Shown here: positions 46,734-57,753 of the stretch, in pieces
Position numbering within the stretch: the stretch's first letter is position 1
Layout: the number at the start of each line of letters is the position of its first letter
Assembly (NCBI GenBank): GCA_023374045.1
Contig: CM041777.1
Span: 105,168,046 to 105,232,045, forward strand
Direction of reading: 5' to 3'
From: Limonium bicolor
Lineage: Eukaryota; Streptophyta; Magnoliopsida; Caryophyllales; Plumbaginaceae
DNA: 64,000 nt
Translations under genes and position numbers: made by a program
Notes under the pieces: generated by a model
Told to the model about the DNA's origin: nothing
Databases searched by the model: none
Seen by the model: only the letters and a program-made list of their open reading frames with translations

Positions 46734-49700
46734 AGATTTAACAACTACAATCATGTCTATGTCTTTCCGTCCTCTCTCTTCTTCCGTCGCCACCCCCCCT
46801 TCTCGTCCCTGGTCTAGTCATGTCTAACCGCCGAATCTACCTCCGCCTAAACCAAGACCAGCGTCAAAGCCCAGCCAAAACTGACAGTCACAGCCTAGCC
46901 AGAAACACCAAAGACCAAAACCTCTCAGATAGCCACAACCCTCGTACCACCACAAAAAAGCCGCTGATAACCGTGTACCACCACAAAATCCAGAAAGCCA
47001 CCATAGCCCACTGCCGTCTAATCCAATATGAGGAGGGAAGGTAGACCAACACTAAGGGGCCGCAAGTATGTTCGATATAAGCATGAAGCAAAGGTGAACA
47101 GAAAAATGAGGACGCTAGGACGCTGGGATAGCTATGACTCCTCGCCAGGAAGAAGGCAATACAGTAAGCCGCAAAGAAGAGATTCGGACCAGGTATACTC
47201 AAGGGGAGGAAAACTAAACAAGGGGGCTGGACAGTCGGAGAGACCGTCACGTTACAGAGGTAGTTGGAAGGAAAAGGCACCCATTACGATTTTCATAGAC
47301 AACATCAGCCGTGATGTGTCCGAATATCAACTGGGGAAAATAGTCAGCAGATTCGCCAGTTGGACTCACATCTACATATGTAGAAAGGTGAGAAAATGGT
47401 CCCATAAAGTTTTCGCCTTTGTGGATGTTAGGCATGTTAAAGATGCAGGAAGAGTGATAGAAGTTATTAAAGCTGGGCAATTAACGGGAGTAAACTCTGG
47501 GCTAGATTGGAATATCAAGGTCCTAAGGATAGAGGAGAAAGGAGCATATCGAGGTCTGAAGTAAGATCAGAGAAGTTAGGTGGAGCTAACAAATGCTGGG
47601 GAACAAGGAGAAGCGGGAGCAGTACAGAGAAAAGTTCAGCACTTTCTAGACTATCATTAAACATCAAGGCGGATGCTGAGATGAAAACGTGCCTAGGGAG
47701 ATGCGTCATTGTTGCCACCATCCAAGAAGAGATGACTGCCCAAAATGCTCTGAACCTAATGCATGATCGTTGGCCTAACATCTACGGTTTGTTAGCCCTT
47801 TCTAGAAAAAAATTTCTCATTGTCTTTAATTCAGCCAATGATGTAGATATTATATTAAGTAAGGCGCAAGAAAAGGGAAGGGTCCGTGGGGACATAGATA
47901 TTCGTCGATGGACGGTTCATGATCAGGTTGAAAAGCGCAAAGCCTGGGTAATTATTCGGGGCATCCCTCTGCACGCCTGGAATAGGGCTAACGTGCAAAA
48001 ATCGCACAAACAATTGGGGAGGTTATCAAGATTGAAGACGATGATAACATTTCTATGGAAAATGCAGAGGTGCGAATCCGAATTGAGACGACCACACTCC
48101 AAATGATAAACTTGAAGATCATTGTCAAAGTTGAGGACCAGCGGTTCCCGGTGAGTATTGTTGAAGTCGATGGTCAGGCTATCCATCACATGGACAAAGA
48201 CCCCTCTAAGAGTATCATCCAGCTAATGAGAGACAACGATCCACAAAGTCAACATAATTCAAAAATGATGACCAGTTGCTACTGCATAAAGGTGAGGAGC
48301 AGAATAGTCACAATTCTTGCGCTTCTAGTTCAAATGGCAATATTCCTATCGAACAGCAAAGGCCACATAAAGTTGCGTCTGGTAATGTGGAAATCGAGAC
48401 GGTTCCTATAACTAATATCAATGTTAATGGGAATGATGCCATTAATTTAGAAGGGAGAGCGGTTTTCGGTCGGCGCATTATTCGAATCCCAAGGGCCAGC
48501 TGTTGTGTCTCCTTTAAGCATGCCGCTGCATGGAGGGAATGATGACCGTCAGATAACAAATAATACAGGCCCCAATAATGTTGCTTCGGGCCATGTGTTG
48601 CATAAAGACTCAGCAACTGTTGTTGCACAGAATCCCATCCATGTGGAAAGTAGTAGTGCCCCATTAATCCCGGAAATTGTCCTCGATCAGTAGGGTGATG
48701 CAGCCCAAAATGACAGACCGGTTGGTGATGGGGCGCAGTAGTAGTGTTGTCGATCCCTTTAGCTCCCTGACACAGCAGGCCCATGCAGAGATAGAGGAAG
48801 AATGTGTAATTATTCTAGATACGTTCTTCCAAGAGTCACCGAGGCAGCAAATATCTGATCGTTGTGGGACCGACAAAAGCCCATTAGTGTCGGATGTGGG
48901 CCCGAACTCTGGGGCGCAGGGGAACCATTTATCCGTGGAAGATGCTTCACAGACTTCTTTTCAGAGAAGAGAGTTTAAGCCCATGGGCACAGCGGGGAAC
49001 TTCTTTTGTCTCGGGCCAAAAGGAGCGGGCAGACTGCAACACCAGTAAACATCCGGTTAACAAAGATGACCTTAACCTAGCAGTTGAGCTTGGGCATAAT
49101 ACATCACCATCGTCGAGCCCCAGCAAAGACATCCCAGCGACGGGATGACATACCAGCGGTGGGATGAGATGGGAAAAAATCATCAACACAGAAAAAGAAG
49201 CAGAAGAATGTGTTGATCTGTTAATAAAATTGGGGTGCCAAGTCCCTAATCCTAGTCTAACAAAGGCTAACATCCTTAGTCGGATTAAGTCTCAGATAGA
49301 GACGCACAAGACACAAAGAAAGAAAGTAATTCTCAAAGCTCTTTTGGTTAAGCCTTAGTGGGCCATGGAGGACTTGGATCGTTTTGCTGGGCCGCGGTGC
49401 GCTCTGGTAGGAGGCCATGATAGCATAATTTGAATGGTAGATTTTCTCCTTTTATCTAATGGGGTGGAAGTGTAGGTGGCTGCATGTTTTGTTCTTAGTT
49501 TTATTCAGGGGCCAATGTGTGATGTTTGTGCGGTCGATACCTCTAAGTCTTTTGTTGTTGGCTTGGTGAAAGTATCTAGAAGGGCTCATAAGTTGTAATG
49601 GATGTGGTGGGCACTCTTTTTCCTCCTAGGCTTTTTCCCACTGGGTTTTACTTAGGATGGTTTTAACGAGGCCCAATCTCACACCCATCCTCTTGTTACT

Positions 49701-49744
49701 TTAATAATATGGCTATATGCTCAAATTATCAAAAAAAAAAAAAA
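46734..49744 (+). mobile_element. ORF1-only LINE (L1-type), nested in LTR F
   Basis: 3.0 kb, flanked by ATGAGCAGCCTCATAC at 46,718-46,733 and 49,745-49,760, and ending in a poly(A) run directly before the right duplication. The uninterrupted site is visible at 55,857-55,872 in the 3' LTR of F. It carries an ORF1 remnant and a 3' part with the plant-LINE-like run GTTTTAACGAGGC (about 49,650), but no trace of ORF2 (endonuclease, reverse transcriptase). Both ends are intact, so this is not 5' truncation. Confidence 0.88.
47028..49358 (+). pseudogene. LINE ORF1 (RRM and DUF4283), frameshifted
   Basis: A basic N-terminal part rich in Arg and Ser leads into an RRM-like fold beginning APITIFIDNISRDVSEY (about 47,278-47,330) with FAFVDVRHVKDAGRVIEVI as the RNP1 region. 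The next frame (47,507-48,106) has a DUF4283-type block: KKFLIVFNSANDVDIIL, then IDIRRWTVHD, then WVIIRGIPLHAWN (about 47,945-47,985). A shift near 47,995 moves into the frame that continues EVIKIEDDDNISMENAEVRI and IVKVEDQRFPVSIVEV. Later frames shift several times to the last stop at 49,358. No CCHC knuckle is seen. A 74-codon frame at 46,820-47,044 overlaps the start and may be the true N-terminus in another frame. Confidence 0.75.
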
Positions 49745-50676
49745 ATGAGCAGCCTCATACACTTCACTCAAGTGCTGCAGCCACCAGCTCATGTTCACGT
49801 GCTCAACAGCTATGAAGAGCTTGCACGCATTGACTTTGTATGCGCAACAAAACTAGAGTAGTGTGCATATTCTATTATGTGCAACATATGCACGTAAACC
49901 ACACACCACATGTGCACGTACAATGTACCCAGCCTACATGCACGTATTGATCGACATGAATTTCCAGCATGCATGTAAAGCTCATCTCTTCGGCATGTAT
50001 CCCGCACTCCCACTCACATGTAGCAGCAGGAAACTCAATTCACAAAAGTCTATTTACAAGTCCATACTCATGCAACCTATCTCCAGTATGCACGCAAATG
50101 TACAAACATATACACGTGGATAGCTGGATGTCTCTGACGCGCACAAAACTTAAGAAGAAAGGGAGGCATGTGAGAGCAGGGATCACTTTTGCTATATTTG
50201 TACGGTGGTGTAAAAAGAATAGGGCCGCGACAGATAAAAATACAATGCTTTTATGTCATAAAAGCGTCACTTTTGTGAAGAGAGGGCAAAGGATTTTACG
50301 GACGGGGGCATTACAACACTTTCGGAAGAAGCGTTATTTTTGAAACATAAATAAAAAGAGAATCAGACAGATTCGAAGAGGGGCAGACAGAGACGGACGC
50401 GAACGAACACGAAAAGAGAGAACAGAGGCGGGAGTAGAGCAATAGCAAAAGGCACTTCGAACATAGCGCTTACGCTATGTTAGAACGTGGCGAGCGATTT
50501 TTTTTTTTTTAATTTACAAAGTTTTAAAATGTTATATCTTATATATATAAGTCCAAATAATATAAATTTTATACCATTGTTTATCATAATTCGAGCTCTT
50601 CAAATTAAGACTAAACATGAATATGTTTTGATAATTTTTTGTTTATTTTTTGTATGTACATGTTTTAAGATTCATT

Positions 50677-50976
50677 GGGTTCGTTTGGGGACAGCTGCTA
50701 GGGGCTGCTGTTGTGTCTTGCTGCTAGAAAATGAGAAGTTGTCTGCTGATGGTTTTGCAGAAGCTGTTAGCTGTTGGTTTTGGTGTTTGGTGGAACGTCT
50801 ACTGATGGTTTTAAAAAGCAGAGACATTGTTAGGTCCTGCTGCTGAAAATTGAGAAGCTGCCTGCTGATGATTTTGCAGAAGCTGTCAGCTGCTGATTTT
50901 GGGTGTTTGGTGGAAGTCTGCTGATTTTAGAAATTGAGAAGCTGCCGCTGCTGGAAGTTGTTCCCCAAACGAGCTC
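50677..50976. mobile_element. MITE-like insert
   Basis: About 300 bp with terminal inverted repeats GGGTTCGTTTGGGGA and TCCCCAAACGAGCTC. Flanks are TCATT (50,672-50,676) and, depending on where the right end is set, TCATT at 50,975-50,979 or ATT at 50,977-50,979. The interior has many CTGCTG and CAGAAGC copies in both orientations. No coding. Likely a hAT- or Harbinger-derived MITE; the superfamily is uncertain. Confidence 0.55.
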
Positions 50977-51049
50977 ATTGTGAATCTAAAGTTAGGAAAA
51001 GTGAACCAAGGGTTGTTAAAAGGTGAACCAAAGGTTGAAAAAGTGAATC

Positions 51050-51770
51050 AAAGGTCATTAAAATGCCTTTGACATTTTAGCATTCATAGGTTGATTTTTA
51101 GGGTGTTTGGGGGTAGGGTAATCTTTTTGGCATCAGTTCTACACTTTATATTGTTATTATTGACTCGATAGTAACACCCTAAACCCTACACTACAAACCA
51201 TAAAAACGCCTTCGACATTTTAGCATTCCTAGGGTGGTTTTTTGGGTGTTTGGGGGGTAGGGTAATCTTTTGGCATTAGTTATACGCTTTATATGTCGTC
51301 ACTGACTCGACATCTTTTTAGGTTTGTGGCTAACGACCCTAAACCCTGTACTACAACCATAAAAATGCCTTTGACATTTTTAGCTCCTAGGGTGGTTTTT
51401 AGGGTGTTTGGGGGTAGGGTAATCTTTTTGGCATTAGTTCTACGCTTTATATTGTCGTCATTGACTCGACAGTTTTTTTAGGGTTTGTGGTTTAGGGTTT
51501 AGGGTCGTTAGACCCTAAACCTGTACTACAAACCCTAAAAATGCCTTCGACGTTTTTAGCTATCCTAGGGTGGTTTTGGTGTGTTTAGGGGGTAGGGTAA
51601 TCTTTTTGGCATTAGTTCTACACTTTATATTGTCGTCACTAACTCGACAATTTTTTAGGGTTTGTGGTTTAGGGTTTAGGGTCGTTAGACCCTGCACTAC
51701 AAACCATAAAAATGCCTTCGACGTTTTTAGCATTCTTAGGGTGGGTTTTTAGGGTGTTTGGGGTAAGATT
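51050..51770 (+). repeat. Telomere-like tandem repeat in LTR F
   Basis: Five units beginning TAAAAATGCCTTYGACATTTTAG near 51,058, 51,200, 51,358, 51,533 and 51,708; unit length grows from about 142 to 175 bp as TTTAGGG-type runs lengthen. Two units carry GTTTAGGGTC-GTTA-GACCCTAAAC-like dyads; the first, at 51,494-51,519, is a perfect 11-bp stem with loop GTTA. The short frames here only follow the repeat. Confidence 0.8.
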
Positions 51771-52941
51771 CATTTTACAAATGAATATGGTTCATTTTAT
51801 TATTAAAGAAGATTCATTTTTCTAATGAGTAAGATTCACTTTAAAAATACCTAATATATACTCATTCTAAAAACATAAAATTTTAAGTTTATCAAAACAT
51901 ATTCATGATGCATCTTGTTTTGAAGAACACGAAAAATGATGAACAGTGATATAATTTTTTTTATTTTTTGCAGTTTATATTTTATAAGTTATGACATTTT
52001 GAAAAAAAAATATTTCTCTCTCCTACCCTTAACAACTCACGTGCATGTGAATCTTCTTCTTTTTTTTTCCCTTTCATTTATTCTCCAATCAAATATTGAC
52101 AAGTGGATAGTCTCCACCTTCTACTATGGCACAATCTCTACCTTCTCCATACCCATAGCAAAAGGGGAAAGATGAAGACAAAGGAGAAGGAACCCATCTC
52201 CATAAAAGCTTTTTAACCACCTCTGGTTATTTCTTATACTTTTCCTCTTTATTTTTTTAATGTCTGAGTAGTTTTCTCTGTACTCTAGGATGAGGGTTGA
52301 CCCCAAATCCCTAAAATTGGCTTGTAATTTTATTTCACTTAAATTAGTTGTTTTTTTTGAATTATTGAATGTTCGAGACTGGTCATCTCTATGCATTTAT
52401 GGTAATCTCTAATTTCTTACATACTCGATTTAGGGATTTAGACCATGAGAGAGAAACCCTAGTATTGCCTTCTTTAATTAGTTGGTGAGTTCAGTGCTAT
52501 GTTCATAACTTGTGCTTAATGCTACTTAGGGACTTTAACCCAAACTGGTTTTGAAGGGTTAAAATAAACTAAGTAAGATTTAGCTTATTCTAGGATTCTA
52601 GAGAGACATTATCTTAGATCTATTTGACAACTATAGTGAATGGGATTAAGGTCATGTTTGGGTGCATTTGGACGATTCCCTCACTCCCGCAGTACACCTA
52701 TCTTAGATTAGTTAGCTTAATTTTATTGCTTTATTTATTTTCCATTAATCAACCTAAAAACCCAAAACCCATAATTACATTTTACACTTTTATTTGTATT
52801 ATTGCACATTTACTAAGCTTATAAATTAATTAGATAGTTGCGAAGTCTCTATGGATACGACACTTGTTGTACTACTTTGACTGGGTACTCTGCCCATTAG
52901 TTTGCAATTTAGTTTCACTACTATTTTGACCAACAAGTTTT

Positions 52942-52960
52942 TGGCGCCGTTGCCGGGGAC
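52942..52960 (+). other. Primer-binding site of element F (tRNA-Asp)
   Basis: TGGCGCCGTTGCCGGGGAC, seven bases inside the LTR end, the same class as in E. Confidence 0.9.
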
Positions 52961-53073
52961 TTCGGTCCAACTATCTGATTAATTCAAGTTTTAGTTTTCG
53001 TGCATATTTTTTAGTTTACCTATATGCCCTTTGTGTTAATTTTTTTTCTTTTCTTTGTAGGAACTTTAAGCTG

Positions 53074-54373
53074 ATGGATGGTTATCATGATCCAGCTGGA
53101 GGTTGGAATGAGTACTGTTATGACCAAGAAAATCTACAATCAATGGTTTGTGTGTGAGATATACGGAGGAAACCATGACCGTTCTCAATGTCAAGTTGGA
53201 AGCTCTAGGTTGAAGGACATGATGGCAGATTTTTATCTCAAGATACCAACCAAATGGGAGTAGACCAACCATATTGGAGGACTATCATGAGTTTACACAA
53301 ATCACCAACCCATGGATTGTATGCCAAGAATGTGGAGGACACCATGAGCATTCTCAATGTCCGGTTGCAATGTCAAGAATGGAGGCTCTCATGAAGGATT
53401 TCACCACTTCCATCAAGTCTGCGCACCAAGCAGTAGAGTCAAAGTTTGCTGTGCAAGAAGCCATCAACATGAACCAGCTAGAATTCAATGCAAAAATTCA
53501 AGCTAAGATCATATATCGTAAGAACTTAAGAGCGAAAGAGTTCATGAGATGGAGTAGCCTTCTGAAGATTTGAGTTTCTCTCCTTCTCTCCCTTGTTTAA
53601 GCCAGATAGTACACTGCCCAACAACCACCAGCTTGATTATGAAGACAACTTGTCAAAAGAGAGTTTCTACTTCGACCTCATTGAGTTTCCTCCCTCTGAG
53701 GTCAACCACCAATTCGTCTCCCCTCCCTTTTTCATCAAGACAATGAGGGTGATCACATCCTTGATTTTGAGAAGGATGAGACACCGCCTCCCTCTGAATC
53801 ATCAGAGAGTGCCACCATCGACTTCAAGGAGTCAAATCTCTCTGAAGTTGATGTCCATCAAGGCTTCCCATGAGCCTCGCCAAGAAGATGAGGATATCTA
53901 CATCCTCAAATTTGAGGAGGATGAGCCATCAAACATTGATCTTCATCTGGAGGATCAAGGCATTTCCCCACTGTGCACAAATGAAGTAAAGTGGAAGCTC
54001 CAAGCCCACCCGCTAAGTGTGGAGGCCACCTTTCCATTTGATCCTGGACCGGAAATAGAAGACAAAGTCTGCCCAGAGTTCTCCCTGAACCGCTCAATGA
54101 AGATAAGGATATATTTATCCTTAAATTCCAAGAGGAGTCTCCACCAAAATTTGATCCTCAATCCAAGGGTCAACAACCTCAACACTCCCACCTTAAGAAA
54201 GATCGGTGGAGCTTATTTTATCAAATCTTCAGTGTTGAGGTAACATTCCCTTTTGATCCGGGTCGACCTTCAGTGATTTATGATAACTGCCTAACCACCC
54301 GTTGAAGCCAACTTCAACGTTTATATTCGATCCGGATGACTTCAAGGTGGTATGGTTTAGCCAAAGACCTTAA
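53074..54373 (+). pseudogene. Gag-like protein of element F, multiply broken
   Basis: Start ATG at 53,074 (MDGYHDPAGGW, aligning with E's MAGYYNPPGGW). Two knuckles follow in shifted frames: CEIYGGNHDRSQC (second Cys replaced by Tyr) and CQECGGHHEHSQC (about 53,319-53,360), again CX2CX3HX4C. Stops at 53,261 and 53,571 and shifts near 53,140 and 54,100 break the frame. The C-terminal module, DIYILKFEEDEPS...SVEATFPFDPG (about 53,900-54,045), occurs a second time as DIFILKFQEESPP...SVEVTFPFDPG (about 54,100-54,260), so F has a tandem copy of the domain that E has once. It ends with FIFDP near 54,335, as E does. No Pol follows. Confidence 0.78.
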
Positions 54374-54385
54374 AGAAGGGTAGTT

Positions 54386-54403
54386 TTCGGGAGGCAACCC
54401 GGA
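54386..54403 (+). other. Post-gag hairpin of element F
   Basis: Six-pair stem TTCGGG / CCCGGA (one T-G pair) with loop AGGCAA, following the block GGTATGGTTTAGCCAAAGACC and AAGAAGGG shared with E. Confidence 0.65.
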
Positions 54404-55573
54404 TTTCATTTCATTTCATATCATGTCTTTTAAATTTCTTTATTTTACACTTGCACAATATTTAGAACTCTTGTGAGCTAACGGGCTTTATGAGCATTCT
54501 TCGGAATTGCATTTTTGCGCCCAATTTGGTGTTGTTTGTGTTGTGAATATTTTGGAAATAGGTGTGCCCCTCTAAAAAAGGGATGGATTTGGAACAATTT
54601 CAAAGGAAACTCTGGTGAAATTTTTCCAAGAACCTTCATCTCCAACGATCGAAGGCTGCGCTTAATGACCCTGGACACTCTCAAGTGTGGGGGAATCCCA
54701 TCTTCAGTCTGCACCTTATCAGGAGAGTACTAGTTTCACCCTTTTTTTCGTTTTGTACAATACAAATTATACACACTTTTTGTTAACTCTATGCTAGTGC
54801 TTCGAAAAGGTCATTTGTTCTTCCTTAATTCTTCCTTGAACAATGATGACATTGTCCCTTTTAAGTGTGGGGGAGATGACCTTTTCTTTTTGTGCACTGC
54901 TCGATTTCCTTATGCTTATCTATTGCTTCCACCTAGGAGTTACATTTAGAGTAAGCAAGTTTTCATTGAATTCTTGGAATTTCCATCCAAAAATTTCAAA
55001 AAAATTCTCTCTTGAGGAGCATGTATATGCGGTTCAACCATATAACCTTATCTTGGTGAATTTTTATTGCTTAGGGGTTCTTTCTATCTTCTCTCTTAGG
55101 GATTGCTAAGGGGTGATTCTTTGTGAAAATCTAAAAAGGGACTTGTGAGACACCATTGGTAACCAACAAAATGAGAGTTGAGTGTTCTTTAATGCAAAGG
55201 CTAAAATGCCCAAATACATCTTCCCATCTCTTATGCAAAAGTGAAACAAATGCATAAATTAATTTTCCTTTTGTTTTTTCCTCAATGCCCATTCTTGAGA
55301 GAAGTTCACCATGGTAAAAGTTCTTCAAGTTTCCAAATTTTTTAAACTTTGAAGCACTCTAGATCATACCCCAAAACTCTATCCTTTTATTTTTCCCTAA
55401 GCACACCCATGTCACCATGATGAGGTTGGTTTGCACTCCTCATGAGTCTTCCACCATTTTGTTCACTAAAATCCGAGAATTCATTAAAAAAACTTGCTTG
55501 CTTTAAATATTCCTCCTTCTTATGGGTCCCTAGCTTTGCCCGAGGACAAGCAAAAAGATAAGTGTGGGGGAGT
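54404..55573 (+). mobile_element. 3' interior of element F with three PPT-like tracts
   Basis: Non-coding as far as I can see. AAGTGTGGGGG occurs near 54,681, 54,862 and 55,560; the last directly precedes the 3' LTR and is the working PPT. A hairpin TTTGC / GCAAA (55,535-55,554) with loop CCGAGGACAA lies just before it. Frames of 60-90 codons here have no motif. Confidence 0.65.
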
Positions 55574-56474
55574 TGATAAGTGGTGAAAATAAATACTTTT
55601 AAGGGTTATTCTTACATGTATTTTACATGGCTTATGACATAGTTTCACCACTTTATAAAATGTTTTATTTATATTAGTAAACTTACATTTTTTTTATTAT
55701 ATTTTAGGTAAATGCCCCAAATTAACATTGTTTATCACCTAAACAAGCAAGCAAGCATGCAGCCTGCTCACCATTGAAACATGCACGTAAATTGCCCCAG
55801 CCATGCTAGCATACTACTGCAGCATGCATGTACAAATTGAACATCATGCAAGTATGAGCAGCCTCATACACTTCAGTCAAGTGTTGCAGCCACTAACTCA
55901 TGTTCACGTTTTTTTTTTGAATATTTGCTACTACCACCAAGATCTGCACCGACAGCCGCTCCCACCTAGCTCACGCCACATGTTTTGCAGCGACCACCAC
56001 ACCCTCCTACTCATCGGGGCCTAGCACTTGCCTCGACAGCCGGGTATAGGTCACGCCCTCCTACTCATCGGGGCCTAGCACTTGCCTTGAGGAGCATGTA
56101 TATGCGGTGCAACCATATACCTTATTCTAGGATTCTAGAGAAACATTATCTTAGTTCTATTAGTCAACTATAGTGAATTGGGATTAAGGCCATGTTTGGG
56201 TGCATTTGGACGATTCCCTCACTCCCGGAGTACACCTATCTTAGATTAGTTAGCTTAATTTTATTGCTTTATTTATTTTCCATTAATCAACCAAAAAACC
56301 CAAAACCTCTAATTTACATTTATGCACTTTTATTTGTATTATTGCACATTTACTAAGCTTATAATTAATTAGATAGTTATGAAGTCTCTATGGATACAAC
56401 ACTTGTTGTACTACTTCAACTAGGTACACTGCCTATTAGTTTACAATTTAGTTTTACTACTATTTTGACCAACA
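55574..56474 (+). mobile_element. 3' LTR of element F, internally rearranged
   Basis: 55,574-55,908 matches the LTR start; 56,126-56,474 matches the LTR end. Between them lie about 217 bases of foreign patchwork: a T-run, an unknown stretch, a 32-bp sequence present twice (56,002-56,033 and 56,056-56,087), and 41 bases (56,086-56,126) copied from F's own interior at 55,011-55,051. Confidence 0.82.
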
Positions 56475-57753
56475 AATAGTAGCCGACCTCCACCCTCGAG
56501 CGTCAATCATTTTTCTTCAACCAGCAACAGTAGCCGACATCTTTTTTTAAGACCATCATTATCAATCCCTTAACAGACACGCTTACCATCATCGTCATTC
56601 TCTTCACTTTGGGCAATTCAACTTGCGTACAAAAAATATACATACCCTCCTTTTCCATTCTGCCCAATCTCAGTAATTTTGTAAAAAACTGGCGGACAAG
56701 GAGCAAGTCATCCCTGCACCTCTTTTCATTTCTGTTCACCACGGTAATTTGCAAAAACAAACCGGCAAACAAAACATCCATCTCTTATTCTTTTCAGTTT
56801 CGGTAATCTTTCACACCCAACATGCGATCAAGAGACATCCATGCTCTGCCCTCCAACCTCTTTGATTTCGGAAGCCAGCCGACACACAACCTGACCTCCA
56901 TGTTTTAACTTCATTACCGACGATTTTGCAACCCAAAGAAACTGACAAACGAAGGAATTACATGCTTTGCGCCTCCTTCCTCCACCCCACCTTCACCTCC
57001 CATGGCTGATATTCTATTCCTCATCGATCAAAACCCCACTGATAAAACGGAATCCATCGTCCTTTCTGTATAATCTCCCAGTGGAGAACCCTAATGTTGA
57101 TGGCATTGTTCATCTTCCACAACAGCTACCTTCACTTCTTCCACTTCCTAGTCGACCTACAACTACCTTCATCCACTGAAACAAGAAGAAAAAAAAATCG
57201 ATCGAACTCCTCACCTCATTCGCACACTGCTCTCCCATTGATGTCTATCCCTCTTCGAAGGCTTGAATCATTATTGTCTCGACCGGAGGCTGCCCTGAGC
57301 CACATTCGACATTTCTTACGATTTGTAACACATGGAATCGCTCTTTTGGTTTAATTTTTATCTTCATCCCTGTTCTGAATGTTCGAATTTCTAAGTCTCC
57401 ATTTGAGGTTTGGTTATGCATCCTCCTTATCAATGTCAATCTTCTCACGCTAGAGACTTGTGTTTTGTTTTAAAGATGGAAAATATATCTATCACCTGAG
57501 ATTGTTGTTCGATTTGTGTTATGTTTCATTTCTGGGTTTGTGTCTGATGTGTTTGGGTAATTATGAATCTGCTGGTGTAAGGTCTCTCACCTTCCCAGAC
57601 TTACAGTTTGATTCACGGTTTGATTGTCTTCTGATTTTATCATTTTATTACTTGTAGAGTTCGGAATTACTTTTGACTACTTGGTTGGGATCTTAACATT
57701 CGATGTACTCTTTTTCGGCGATATGAATCGTTCGCTCTGCTAACAAGGAATTT
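56475..57753 (+). mobile_element. LTR-like sequence G, right part
   Basis: Continuation of G after F, starting with the second AATAG. Pyrimidine-rich, leader-like sequence with short frames (60-92 codons) lacking motifs. Ends where element D starts. I found no splice-supported gene, although the content would also fit a 5' leader; confidence that it is an LTR is low. Confidence 0.4.

Larger units (their letters stand above)
46440..52935 (+). mobile_element. 5' LTR of element F (with nested LINE)
   Basis: First 278 bases match the 3' LTR start; the LINE follows (46,734-49,744); 49,761-49,797 match again. From about 49,800 to 52,588 the sequence has no counterpart in the 3' LTR. The final part 52,589-52,935 matches 56,126-56,474. 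The unmatched part includes the MITE-like insert and satellite described separately and otherwise no gene; frames such as 49,969-50,343 lack any motif. Confidence 0.82.
46440..56474 (+). mobile_element. Element F, complete non-autonomous Athila/TR-GAG-like element
   Basis: Starts TGATAAGTGG, ends GACCAACA, and is flanked by the perfect duplication AATAG. Has a tRNA-Asp PBS at 52,942, a broken gag (53,074-54,373), the post-gag hairpin, three polypurine-like tracts and a 3' LTR from 55,574. No Pol is present. The 5' LTR without the LINE is about 3.47 kb but the 3' LTR is only 901 bp: most of the middle is missing there and is replaced by patchwork sequence. Layout and gag agree with E, so the two are distant members of one group. 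Confidence 0.88.

Noticed and set aside
50487..50846. 119-codon frame near the MITE
   Set aside because: Low-complexity AT-rich start and the rest overlaps the MITE-like insert; no motif.
51293..51752. Interstitial telomere
   Set aside because: TTTAGGG runs are short and embedded in a longer satellite unit; not a true telomere array.
56475..57753. A host gene's 5' region
   Set aside because: Pyrimidine-rich with several ATG frames up to 92 codons, but no domain or convincing exon; joins to LTR-like sequence at 45,842-46,439 once F is removed.
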